A DNA stretch of 10,000 nt from Symbiodinium natans (GCA_905221605.1 CAJNDS010002479.1:192501-202500); one strand, 5' to 3'; counted from the first letter of the stretch, positions 1 through 4,736 are shown. The notes: generated by a model from the letters alone, not told the origin. Numbers and translations: made by a program.

Positions 1-18
1 GTGGAGCATCGGGCACAG

Positions 19-50
19 GACGACCATCAAGGAGCTGGAGTCCCAGACCG
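19..50 (+). CDS. Candidate 32-nt internal exon, KH-domain-like
   Basis: Between a possible acceptor (GGGCACAG|G, AG at 17-18) and a possible donor (ACCG|GTCC at 51-52) one frame reads TTIKELESQTG. All ten complete codons end in G or C, as expected for a dinoflagellate gene. If the upstream exon supplies GG, the peptide is GTTIKELESQTG. That resembles the stretch after the GXXG loop of KH RNA-binding domains (consensus roughly G-s-t-I-k-x-l-x-x-x-t-G-a-k-I). The frame also stays open without splicing, reading WSIGHR before and PKAS after. The telomeric array starts 24 bases downstream. The match is 12 residues recalled from memory. Another frame (DDHQGAGVPD) is also open but has poor GC3. Confidence 0.28.
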
Positions 51-74
51 GTCCTAAGGCCTCCCTCTTTTTTT

Positions 75-200
75 GGTTTAGGGTTTAGGGTTTAGGGTTT
101 AGGGTTTAGGGTTTCGGGGTGTAGGGTTTGGGGGTTTGGGGTTGGGGTTTGGGGTTTGGGGTTTAAGGTTGGGGGGGGAGGGTTCAGGGTTTGGGGGTTG
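75..200 (+). repeat. TTTAGGG-orientation telomere-type array, decaying rightwards
   Basis: About five perfect TTTAGGG units (75-113) decay into TTTGGGG, TTGGGG and TTCAGGG variants and finally a loose G-rich tract. The decay is directional, with perfect units next to the candidate exon. Confidence 0.9.
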
Positions 201-263
201 ATAGGGTTGAGAGTGTACATGGGACTGACGGGCTGTATGGGGTTGATTGGGTTTCGCAGAGTA

Positions 264-384
264 GTTACATGGTCCCTTAGCATGGGGCCCTTTAAAGGGG
301 ACCCCTTATATGCCCCTTATATGAACCCCAAGGGCCCCATACCCTCTAAAGAAGGCAAGGGGCCATATGAAGTGACCATGTGAC
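264..384. repeat. Imperfect foldback element inside the array-flanked segment 201-405
   Basis: GTTACATGGTC (264-274) pairs with GACCATGTGAC (374-384) at 10 of 11 positions, and the similarity continues inwards with gaps (CATGGGGCCCTTT against GGCCCCTTGCC-type sequence). The interior holds the palindrome CCCTTTAAAGGG (288-299) and two adjacent copies of CCCCTTATATG (302-312, 313-323). A 33-codon ATG frame (281-383) crosses it, but the symmetry explains the sequence better than coding does. It sits between a TTTAGGG array and a CCCTAAA array, in the position proposed to be mid-intron. Confidence 0.5.
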
Positions 385-405
385 GACATGGGGCATACAG
401 GTCTG

Positions 406-541
406 CCCTAAACCCTAAGCCCTAAACCCTAAACCCTCAACCCTCAACCCTCAACCCCCTAAACCCTAAACCCTAAACCCTAAACCCTAAACCCTAAACC
501 CTAAACCCTAAACCCTACATCCTAAACCCTAAGCCCTACAC
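406..541 (-). repeat. CCCTAAA-orientation telomere-type array
   Basis: Mostly perfect CCCTAAA units from about 456 to 514. CCCTAAG, CCCTCAA and CCCTACA variants lie at both edges. It is opposite in orientation to the block at 75-200. Confidence 0.92.
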
Positions 542-591
542 CGCAGCTCTAGGGTTTAAAGGGCCCTTGCCGTGTCTTGGGAGCTCTGTAG

Positions 592-679
592 GGACGAGAG
601 GTTGACATCTGAGGGGCCGCTTTGCTCAACTTGGTGCCAGGTGGGTCCGGGCACCTACCCCATACCGGCCGCTGGGCAG
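592..679 (+). CDS. Candidate internal exon, PG-rich (SHIPPO-like) segment
   Basis: The frame is open from the acceptor CTCTGTAG|G (AG at 590-591) to CAG|GTTTAGGG (GT at 680-681), so the next telomeric array supplies the 5' splice site. It encodes 29 complete codons after one leading base, including DERLTSEGPLCSTW and QVGPGTYPIPAAGQ. GPGTYPIP resembles the PGPGxY motif of sperm-tail PG-rich repeat (SHIPPO/ODF3-type) proteins, which bind flagellar microtubules. This would suit a flagellate but is one short motif. GC3 is about 72%. A shorter alternative in another frame (614-679, GRFAQLGARWVRAP) has lower GC3. The minus strand also has an open frame here, without a comparable splice fit. Confidence 0.4.
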
Positions 680-680
680 G

Positions 681-790
681 TTTAGGGTTCAGGGTTTAGG
701 GTTTAGGGTTTAGGGTTTAGGGTTTAGGGTTCAGGGTTTAGGGTTTAGGGTTTAGGGTTTAGTTTTTTAGGGTTCAGGGGTTGGGGTTTA
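681..790 (+). repeat. TTTAGGG-orientation array starting at a putative 5' splice site
   Basis: Perfect TTTAGGG units with occasional TTCAGGG, ending in TTTTTTAGGG and GGGGTTGGGG degenerations. The preceding bases make CAG|GTTTAGGG. Confidence 0.92.
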
Positions 791-894
791 ATCGGCTTCA
801 CGACCCCAAAACCCGAAATCCAGTTGCAAGAGGGGGCTCTGAGTACTCCGTCTGCCTATCCTCAGGAAAGCTTTATCACCTCCTTGCAACCCAC
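791..894. other. Unique segment between inverted arrays (proposed mid-intron)
   Basis: No clear exon is visible. Two plus frames are open across the whole segment (one includes GGSEYSVCLSSGKLYHLL, the other LQEGALSTPSAYPQESF), and neither is bounded by a GT donor. A pyrimidine-rich CCTATCCTCAG (856-866) looks like an acceptor but has no donor before the next array. The context (TTTAGGG left, CCCTAAA right) fits intron interior. Confidence 0.4.
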
Positions 895-978
895 CCGAAA
901 CCCTAAACCCGAAACCCGAAACCCTAAATCCTAAACCCCAAACCCTTAACCCTAAACCCTAAACCCTAAGACCTAAAC
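895..978 (-). repeat. CCCTAAA-orientation array, degenerate
   Basis: CCCTAAA mixed with CCCGAAA, CCCCAAA and CCTTAAC variants. It ends ten bases before a CTCAG that could be a 3' splice site. Confidence 0.85.
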
Positions 979-989
979 TCCAGACTCAG

Positions 990-1040
990 GACCTTCCTAC
1001 GGTTTCAAGGCCTACAGGGCTTGAAGGGCTTCGGGTTCAG
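990..1040 (+). CDS. Candidate 51-nt internal exon between telomeric blocks
   Basis: Bounded by ACTCAG|G (AG at 988-989) and TTCAG|GTTTAGGG (GT at 1041-1042). In phase 0 it gives 17 codons, DLPTVSRPTGLEGLRVQ, directly phase-compatible with the exon ending at 679. Another frame (TFLRFQGLQGLKGFGF) has better GC3 (12 of 16), so the reading frame is uncertain. The intron from 680 to 989 would start with the TTTAGGG array 681-790 and end with the CCCTAAA array 895-978. No family recognised. Confidence 0.33.
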
Positions 1041-1051
1041 GTTTAGGGCCT

Positions 1052-1219
1052 TCAACCCTAAACCCTAAACCCTAGAACACTGAACTCTCTAACCCGAAAA
1101 CCCCAAAACCTCAAAGCCCCCTAAACCCCAAACCCCTGAAAGCCCAAAACCCTGAAACCCTCAAATCCCCAAAGCCCCCTAAACCCTAAACCCCAAACCC
1201 TAAACCCTAAACCCTAAAT
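1052..1219 (-). repeat. CCCTAAA-orientation array, highly diverged in the middle
   Basis: Perfect units at 1052-1072 and 1177-1219. The middle is a loose C/A-rich series (CCCCAAA, CCCTGAA, CCCTCAA) without steady period. Confidence 0.85.
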
Positions 1220-1234
1220 TTAAGAGCCTCCGGC

Positions 1235-1323
1235 TCAAGCCGCCGACCCCGCTGGAGCATAGTTGAAAGGTTTACACGCGCTCGTCAGCTCAAAGGATGC
1301 CAAAAGTTGATTTGCTTGAGCCT
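1235..1323 (-). CDS. Candidate 3'-terminal exon, minus strand, unknown protein
   Basis: On the minus strand a run of C (plus-strand G at 1336-1350) and TTTCACAG form a pyrimidine-rich acceptor ending at 1324. The exon then gives two bases plus 28 codons and a TGA stop at 1235-1237. The peptide includes AQANQLLASFELTSACKPF and ends NYAPAGSAA; its composition looks like real protein rather than translated repeat. It is phase-compatible with the exon at 1569-1620, whose last base plus these first two make a Glu codon. No family recognised. The stop lies 16 bases from a CCCTAAA array. Confidence 0.4.
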
Positions 1324-1430
1324 CTGTGAAACGTTGGGGGGGGGGGGGGGTAGGGGTAGCACCAGGACCCAAACAGGAGCTGAAGCCAGCTTGAAGGAGG
1401 GCAGCCCCCATCAATTGAAGCCCAAAAAAG

Positions 1431-1560
1431 TGGAGAGGGGGGGGGGGTGGGGAGGGGGGGGGGGGGGGGGGCGGGGTAGGGGGGGGTAGGGGCGGGCGGG
1501 GGGGGGGGGGGGTGGGGGGCGGGGGAAGGGGGCAGGGGGGGGGGGGGGGTTTGGTGGGTT
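1431..1560 (+). repeat. Near-pure poly-G tract (poly-C on minus strand)
   Basis: Runs of G up to about 20 bases are interrupted only by single T, C or A residues; a separate run of 15 G lies at 1336-1350. Many G-quadruplexes are possible on the plus strand. Read on the minus strand this is a C-rich pyrimidine tract lying inside the proposed intron between 1568 and 1324. All open frames here translate to poly-glycine or poly-proline and are not taken as genes. Confidence 0.9.
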
Positions 1561-1568
1561 TTTTCCAC

Positions 1569-1620
1569 CCCATGCCCTGCCATTTTGGAAAATGGAGGGA
1601 AAGAGGGAGGTTTTCACCTC
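1569..1620 (-). CDS. Candidate internal exon, minus strand, unknown protein
   Basis: On the minus strand GGAAAAG|GAGGTG gives an acceptor (AG at 1622-1621) and CATGGG|GTGGAA a donor (GT at 1568-1567). The 52-nt exon reads EVKTSLFPSIFQNGRAW plus one base. Joined to 1235-1323 it keeps frame and runs to a stop. The two small plus-strand hairpins inside it, CCATTTTGGAAAATGG (1580-1595) and GAGGTTTTCACCTC (1607-1620), are short enough to be chance. No family recognised. Confidence 0.35.
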
Positions 1621-1653
1621 CTTTTCCTATCCAACACGCCGCCAGGGTCGGCG

Positions 1654-1672
1654 AAACCCTAAACCCTAAACC
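1654..1672 (-). repeat. Very short CCCTAAA block
   Basis: About two and a half units (AAACCCTAAACCCTAAACC). It separates the minus-strand candidate exons from the plus-strand candidate at 1707. Confidence 0.8.
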
Positions 1673-1706
1673 TTGACCCTCGGCCCACTAGCTCTGTCTG
1701 ACTGAG

Positions 1707-1753
1707 AACGCCGTGGGCGCGCAGCCCGAGTCCGACAAGAAGCTTGGATTTCG
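1707..1753 (+). CDS. Candidate 47-nt internal exon, unknown protein
   Basis: The acceptor is pyrimidine-rich CTCTGTCTGACTGAG (AG at 1705-1706). The donor TTTCG|GTGAGG (GT at 1754-1755) is the most consensus-like donor in the window. The exon reads NAVGAQPESDKKLGF plus two bases; most codons end in G or C (AAC GCC GTG GGC GCG CAG CCC GAG TCC GAC AAG AAG). The TTTAGGG array begins 12 bases after the donor. In-frame stops lie just outside (TAG at 1689, TGA at 1755). Confidence 0.42.
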
Positions 1754-1765
1754 GTGAGGCTGAGT

Positions 1766-1863
1766 GTTTAGGGTTTAGGGTTTAGGGTTTAGGGTTTAGG
1801 GTTTAGAGTTTAGGGTTTAGGGTTTAGGGTTGAGGGTTAGGGTTTAGGGTTAGGGTTTAGGGG
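1766..1863 (+). repeat. TTTAGGG-orientation array
   Basis: Mostly perfect units, with TTTAGAG, TTGAGGG and six-base TTAGGG variants towards the right end. Confidence 0.92.
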
Positions 1864-1920
1864 AGCCTCAATTCCCAAACCCTAAGCCCTTTCCATCATA
1901 TTTAGACTTGAATGACTTCG

Positions 1921-2620
1921 CGGTTCAAGGCCAATTATTTGTGGTTCAAGGTCCATTGTGGTTCAAGGCCAGTTGTTCGTGGTTCAAGGCCAATCGTCGT
2001 TTTTGGCCCTTGAACCACGATTTTTTGGCCTTGAACCATGGTTGAAGGCTAGTTTTTGGCCCTGAGCCATGGTTCAAGGCCAGGTTCAAGGCCAATCGTT
2101 CGCGGTTCAAGGGCAATTGTTCGTGGCCTCGGCCAATTCTTCGTAGTTCAAGGCCAACTTTTTGTGGTTCAAGGCCAATCGTTCGCGGTTCAAGGGCAAT
2201 TGTTCGTGGCCTCGGCCAATTCTTCGTAGTTCAAGGCCAACTTTTTGTGGTTCAAGGCCAATCGTTCGCGGTTCAAGGGCAATTGTTCGTGGCCTCGGCC
2301 AATTCTTCGTAGTTCAAGGCCAACTTTTTGTGGTTCAAGGCCAATCGTTCGCGGTTCAAGGGCAATTGTTCGTGGCCTCGGCCAATTCTTCGTAGTTCAA
2401 GGCCAACTTTTTGTGGTTCAAGGCCAATTGTTCGCGGTTCAAGGGCAATTGTTCGTGGTTCAAGGGAAGGCTGACAATTCGTGGTTCAAGGCCAAAACAA
2501 ACTCGTGAGTCAAGGCCAGTCCTTCGTGGTTCAAAGCTAATCCTTCGTGGTTCAAGGCAAGTTTTGACCTTGAGCCACGAAGTTTGGCCTTGAACCAATT
2601 CTTCATGGTTCAAGGCAAGG
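1921..2620. repeat. GGTTCAAGGCC-type interspersed and tandem repeat region
   Basis: More than twenty copies of a core (GTGGTTCAAGGCCAATTGTTC and variants) are spaced about 20-25 bases apart. Between about 2003 and 2068 and again at 2567-2595 copies are inverted (GGCCTTGAACC). This gives foldbacks such as 1981-1993 with 2003-2016, 2028-2037 with 2040-2049, and 2058-2068 with 2071-2081. The core fits the RNA polymerase III B-box pattern GWTCRANNC, but no tRNA fold was found. Open frames across it translate as VQGQLFV-type repeats and are not considered genes. It lies between a TTTAGGG and a CCCTAAA array. Confidence 0.9.
2083..2414 (+). repeat. Four identical 83-bp tandem units
   Basis: Unit starts at 2083, 2166, 2249 and 2332; by eye all four copies are identical. 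A diverging fifth copy starts at 2415. Each unit holds three forms of the core: GGTTCAAGGCCAATCG, CGGTTCAAGGGCAATTG and AGTTCAAGGCCAAC. Because 83 is not a multiple of three, coding selection on the repeat is unlikely. The identity suggests recent expansion by unequal exchange or slippage. Confidence 0.9.
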
Positions 2621-2633
2621 TCGTGGGCGAGGC

Positions 2634-2799
2634 AAACCCTAAATCCTAAACCCGAAACCCTAAACCCTAGACCCTAAAGCCTAAAGCCTAAAGCCTAAAG
2701 CCTAAAGCCTAAAGCCTAAAGCCTAAAGCCTAAAGCCTAAAGCCTAAAGCCTAAAGCCTAAAGCCTAAACCCTAAACCCTAAACCCTAAACCCTAAACC
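2634..2799 (-). repeat. CCCTAAA-orientation array containing (CCTAAAG)13
   Basis: Ordinary CCCTAAA units flank thirteen perfect CCTAAAG units at 2673-2763 (CTTTAGG on the other strand). The change at the same base of every unit shows local amplification of one variant. Confidence 0.95.
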
Positions 2800-2800
2800 A

Positions 2801-2984
2801 CAACCCAGAGACTCAACAAGTGGGTTAGGGTTTCGGCTATCTCCAAATTGTGGTCTCTGTTTGTGTACCCTAAATATTAGGTCTTAAGCAGGGCAATCCC
2901 TATAAAGGTTCCAATCTCTAGGGCCCTTGCATAGTGAACTACTCGCTGAGTACCCCCCCCCCCCCTCCCCCCCCATCCTTTCAG
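2801..2984. other. Unique segment ending in a poly-C tract
   Basis: Mixed-composition sequence with one short TTAGGGTTTCGG remnant (2824-2835). From 2952 it becomes a C tract with one T, followed by CATCCTTTCAG, a good pyrimidine-rich 3' splice site for the exon at 2985. No exon is recognised within it. Confidence 0.5.
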
Positions 2985-3022
2985 GATTTGCTCCCGAAAG
3001 CCCTCAGCCCTGAACCGACAAG
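2985..3022 (+). CDS. Candidate 38-nt internal exon behind a poly-C tract, unknown protein
   Basis: The acceptor is poly-C then CATCCTTTCAG (AG at 2983-2984). The donor is GACAAG|GTTTCTTAGGGG (GT at 3023-3024), which leads into a short G-rich, TTAGGG-like stretch. The phase-0 frame reads DLLPKALSPEPT plus two bases; the frame offset by one reads ICSRKPSALNRQ and is phase-compatible with the exon ending at 1753. The third frame has a stop. No family recognised. Confidence 0.38.
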
Positions 3023-3043
3023 GTTTCTTAGGGGCCTTAGTAT

Positions 3044-3258
3044 AAACCCTAAACCCTAAACCCTAAACCCTAAACCCCAAACCCTACACCCTCCGCCCTA
3101 CGCCCTACGCCCTACACCCTACACCCTAAAGCCTAAGCCCTAAAGCTTAAAGCCTAAACCCTAAATCCTAAACCCTAAACCCTAAAGCCTAAATCCTAAA
3201 CCCTAGACCCTAAGCCCTAACCCTGAACCCTAAAACCCCAAACCCTAAACCCTGAACT
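3044..3258 (-). repeat. CCCTAAA-orientation array with mixed variants
   Basis: Clusters of CCCTAAA, CCCTACG/CCCTACA (3086-3125), CCTAAAG and CCCTAAG are arranged in short homogeneous patches. Confidence 0.9.
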
Positions 3259-3416
3259 CCTTGGTTACTCTCTAAGGCCCCCAAACCCTAGACCCTGAAC
3301 CCGAAGTACCCCCTCCCCAAAGAACTCTCAACTCACCTAAGTTACGCTGACTGCCCGAAAATTACACCCAACACCCTGACAAACCCTAACCCCTAAAACC
3401 CTAACTACCCCTAAAT
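3259..3416. other. Unique segment with scattered CCCTAA remnants
   Basis: Non-repetitive pieces (CTCCTTGGTTACTCTC, ACTCACCTAAGTTACGCTG) alternate with decayed CCCTAAA sequence. No exon with clear boundaries was seen. Confidence 0.4.
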
Positions 3417-3419
3417 TAC

Positions 3420-3489
3420 CTGCGGAGGAAGAGCAACCCTTCTTGGAGCTGCTGCAAGAAGGACCGATTTCCCAAGAAGGCCATGGGTC
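3420..3489 (-). CDS. Candidate 70-nt internal exon, minus strand preferred
   Basis: On the minus strand the donor CCGCAG|GTAATTTAGGGG (GT at 3419-3418) enters telomere-like intron sequence, and the acceptor is ACGGAG|GACC (AG at 3491-3490). The best frame reads PMAFLGNRSFLQQLQEG and then LLFLR, with about 18 of 22 codons ending in G or C. On the plus strand a 50-codon open frame (3380-3532) reads AEEEQPFLELLQEGPISQEG; it has lower GC3 and a weaker donor. Strand is therefore uncertain. No family recognised. Confidence 0.33.
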
Positions 3490-3504
3490 CTCCGTTGTAG
3501 GGGC

Positions 3505-3545
3505 GGTTCAGGGTTTAGGGTTTGGAGTTTAGGGGTTTGGGGTTG
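3505..3545 (+). repeat. Short TTTAGGG-orientation block
   Basis: TTCAGGG, TTTAGGG, TTTGGAG and TTTGGGG units. It is followed after only a few bases by a CCCTAAA block, so a head-to-head junction lies near 3545. Confidence 0.85.
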
Positions 3546-3826
3546 CAGCCCTAAATCCCTAGAACCCTAAGCTCTAAGCCCTTAAAACCCAGAACCCGGA
3601 AACCCTATCCCCAAAATCCACGAACCCGAAAATCCTAGACCCCCTACAGCCCTAACCCTAAGCCCTGAAGCCCTAAACTCCCCTAAGCCCTAAGCCCTAA
3701 GCCCTAAGCCCTAAGCCCTAAGCCCTAAGCCCTAAGCCCTAAGCCCTAAGCCCTAAGCCCTAAGCCCTAAGCCCTAAGCCCTAAGCCCTAAGCCCTAAGC
3801 CCTAACCCTAAAGCCCTAAACTCCAG
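3546..3826 (-). repeat. CCCTAAA-orientation array containing (CCCTAAG)17
   Basis: The first 130 bases are degenerate. Then come 17 perfect CCCTAAG units (3681-3799; CTTAGGG on the other strand). It ends CTAAACTCCAG, where the final AG is a possible splice acceptor for the next exon. Confidence 0.95.
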
Positions 3827-3905
3827 GCCAGGGCTCACGACACCGGGCGCCTCTGGGATGGCGAGGGCAAGCGGGCGATTCAGTTCAACAGGCACCTCTG
3901 CTGGG
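3827..3905 (+). CDS. Candidate 79-nt exon bounded on both sides by telomeric arrays
   Basis: The cleanest exon candidate. The CCCTAAA array ends in CTCCAG| (AG at 3825-3826), and the exon ends CTGCTGGG|GTTTAGGG (GT at 3906-3907), the first bases of the next array. The frame starting at phase 0 reads ARAHDTGRLWDGEGKRAI and continues QFNRHLCW plus one base, 26 codons of which about 23 end in G or C. Another plus frame (GQGSRHRAPLGW) is open with much lower GC3. The next intron (3906-4045 or slightly longer) would be only about 140 nt and start with TTTAGGG and contain CCCTAAA. No family recognised. Confidence 0.5.
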
Positions 3906-3967
3906 GTTTAGGGTTTAGGGTTTATGTTAGGGTTTAGGGTAGGGTTTAGGGTTGGGGGTGTAGGGTT
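3906..3967 (+). repeat. TTTAGGG-orientation array, short
   Basis: TTTAGGG units with TTTATGTTAGGG and TTAGGG irregularities. It begins exactly at the putative donor GT of the exon at 3827-3905. Confidence 0.9.
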
Positions 3968-3968
3968 T

Positions 3969-4004
3969 CCCACACCCTAAACCACTAAACTCCAAACTCT
4001 GAAA
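3969..4004 (-). repeat. Short decayed CCCTAAA block followed by poly-C
   Basis: CCCACACCCTAAACCACTAA then decays and runs into a C tract (4005-4029, one G) that could serve as pyrimidine tract for the acceptor at 4044-4045. Confidence 0.75.
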
Positions 4005-4045
4005 GCCCCCCCCCCCCCCCCGCCCCCCCACCCGCCTTCTCCAAG

Positions 4046-4133
4046 GACGACTTCGGCCCCGCCGTCCTTTAGCTTCGGCACCTCGACGCGCTTCCACGAG
4101 CCTCGGCCCTCTCTTTTCGGGGGGGAAAGGGGG
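4046..4133 (+). CDS. Candidate 88-nt exon behind a poly-C tract, Ser/Pro-rich
   Basis: Poly-C and CCGCCTTCTCCAAG make an acceptor (AG at 4044-4045). The donor is GGGG|GTTTTAGGG (GT at 4134-4135), the start of the next array. The frame with one leading base reads TTSAPPSFSFGTSTRFHEPR and continues PSLFGGERG, with about 79% GC3. PSFSFGTSTRF has the flavour of SHIPPO-type PG-rich proteins, but the diagnostic PGPGxY is absent. Other readings: a later acceptor (GTCCTTTAG at 4064-4072) with LRHLDALPRASALSF, or a minus-strand frame WKRVEVPKLKDGGAEVVLG with 76% GC3. Strand and frame are unsettled. Confidence 0.35.
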
Positions 4134-4200
4134 GTTTTAGGGTTTAGGGTTCAGGGTTTAGGGTTTAGGGAGTTCAGGGAGTTCAAGGTTTGGGTGGTTT
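4134..4200 (+). repeat. TTTAGGG-orientation array, short, decaying
   Basis: TTTTAGGG, TTTAGGG and TTCAGGG, then AGTTCAGGG and AGTTCAAGG irregular units. Confidence 0.88.
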
Positions 4201-4211
4201 GGAAATTCCTA

Positions 4212-4394
4212 GGCCCTAAACCCTAAATCTAAACCCTGAACCCTGAACCCTAAACCCTAAACCCTAAGCCCTAAACCCTAAGCCCTAAACCCTAAACCTT
4301 AAACCCTAAACCCTAAACCCTAAACCCTAAACCCTAAACCCTAAACCCTAAACCCTAAACCCTAAACCCTAAACCCTAAACCCTAAACCCTAAA
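4212..4394 (-). repeat. CCCTAAA-orientation array with a long perfect core
   Basis: About fourteen perfect units from 4299 on. CCCTGAA and CCCTAAG variants lie at the left edge. Confidence 0.95.
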
Positions 4395-4468
4395 CTTCAG
4401 GAAGTCTAGGAAGTTCAGGGCTGAGTTAAAGCGCGGCTCTCAAGCCCTCGCACCCTGCCGCCGTCTAG

Positions 4469-4517
4469 GGTGCTGTTCTGAAGGCCCGAATCTCAGAAAA
4501 GTTGCATGATCCCTTGG
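4469..4517 (+). CDS. Candidate 49-nt internal exon, unknown protein
   Basis: A pyrimidine-rich acceptor (CCCTGCCGCCGTCTAG, AG at 4467-4468) precedes a phase-0 frame GAVLKARISEKLHDPL plus one base. This ends CCTTGG|GTTTAGGG at the next array (GT at 4518-4519). The peptide looks helical. An alternative terminal exon (4401-4509, 35 codons and TGA, reading KSRKFRAELKRGSQALA) begins at ACTTCAG|G directly after the array and is the only frame open over that stretch. One of the two is probably right. No family recognised. Confidence 0.35.
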
Positions 4518-4653
4518 GTTTAGGGTTTAGGGTTTAGGGTTTAGGGTTTAGGGTTTAGGGTTTAGGGTTTAGGGTTTAGGGTTCAAGATGTAGGGTTCAG
4601 AGTTCAGAGTTCAGAGTTCAGGGTTCAGGGTTCAGGGTTTAGGGTTTAGGGTT
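4518..4653 (+). repeat. TTTAGGG-orientation array with a TTCAGAG/TTCAGGG patch
   Basis: About nine perfect units (4518-4580), then a patch of TTCAGAG and TTCAGGG units (4596-4638), then TTTAGGG again. Confidence 0.95.
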
Positions 4654-4736
4654 CCGAAGTGGTTTTTTTATAGGGATTATTATAGCGGGTCCGGAGGCTT
4701 TAGAGGATTTTGGGGGTTCGATTCTAGGCTCCAAAA
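4654..4736. other. Unique segment between inverted arrays (proposed mid-intron)
   Basis: Partly AT-rich (GGTTTTTTTATAGGGATTATTATAG). GGTTCGATTCT at 4715-4725 resembles a tRNA T-loop, but no T-stem or cloverleaf forms. No exon seen. Confidence 0.45.

Noticed and set aside
92-383. Open frames of 60-75 codons on both strands across the first array (NPINP/GFRVWGL-type peptides and an ATG frame over 281-383)
   Set aside because: They translate telomere-type repeats or a palindromic element; composition is dictated by the repeat, and no splice or start context supports them.
1579-1588. GCCATTTTGG, ten bases shared with the dinoflagellate spliced leader
   Set aside because: Only 10 bases of 22, without the adjacent GCTCAAG, and within a candidate exon palindrome. 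An 8-base GGCTCAAG at 1231-1238 is likewise too short.
1290-1617. Poly-proline and poly-glycine open frames on both strands
   Set aside because: They are translations of the homopolymeric G/C tract. Only the non-repetitive ends (1235-1323 and 1569-1620) are retained as candidate exons.
2162-2613. Overlapping open frames of 60-87 codons with VQGQLFV- and NHEEL-type repeats
   Set aside because: They arise from the 83-bp tandem repeat and its relatives in several frames and both strands. The period is not a multiple of three.
4712-4735. T-loop-like GGTTCGATTCT, possible tRNA
   Set aside because: The five bases on either side of the loop do not pair, and no anticodon arm or acceptor stem forms on either strand.
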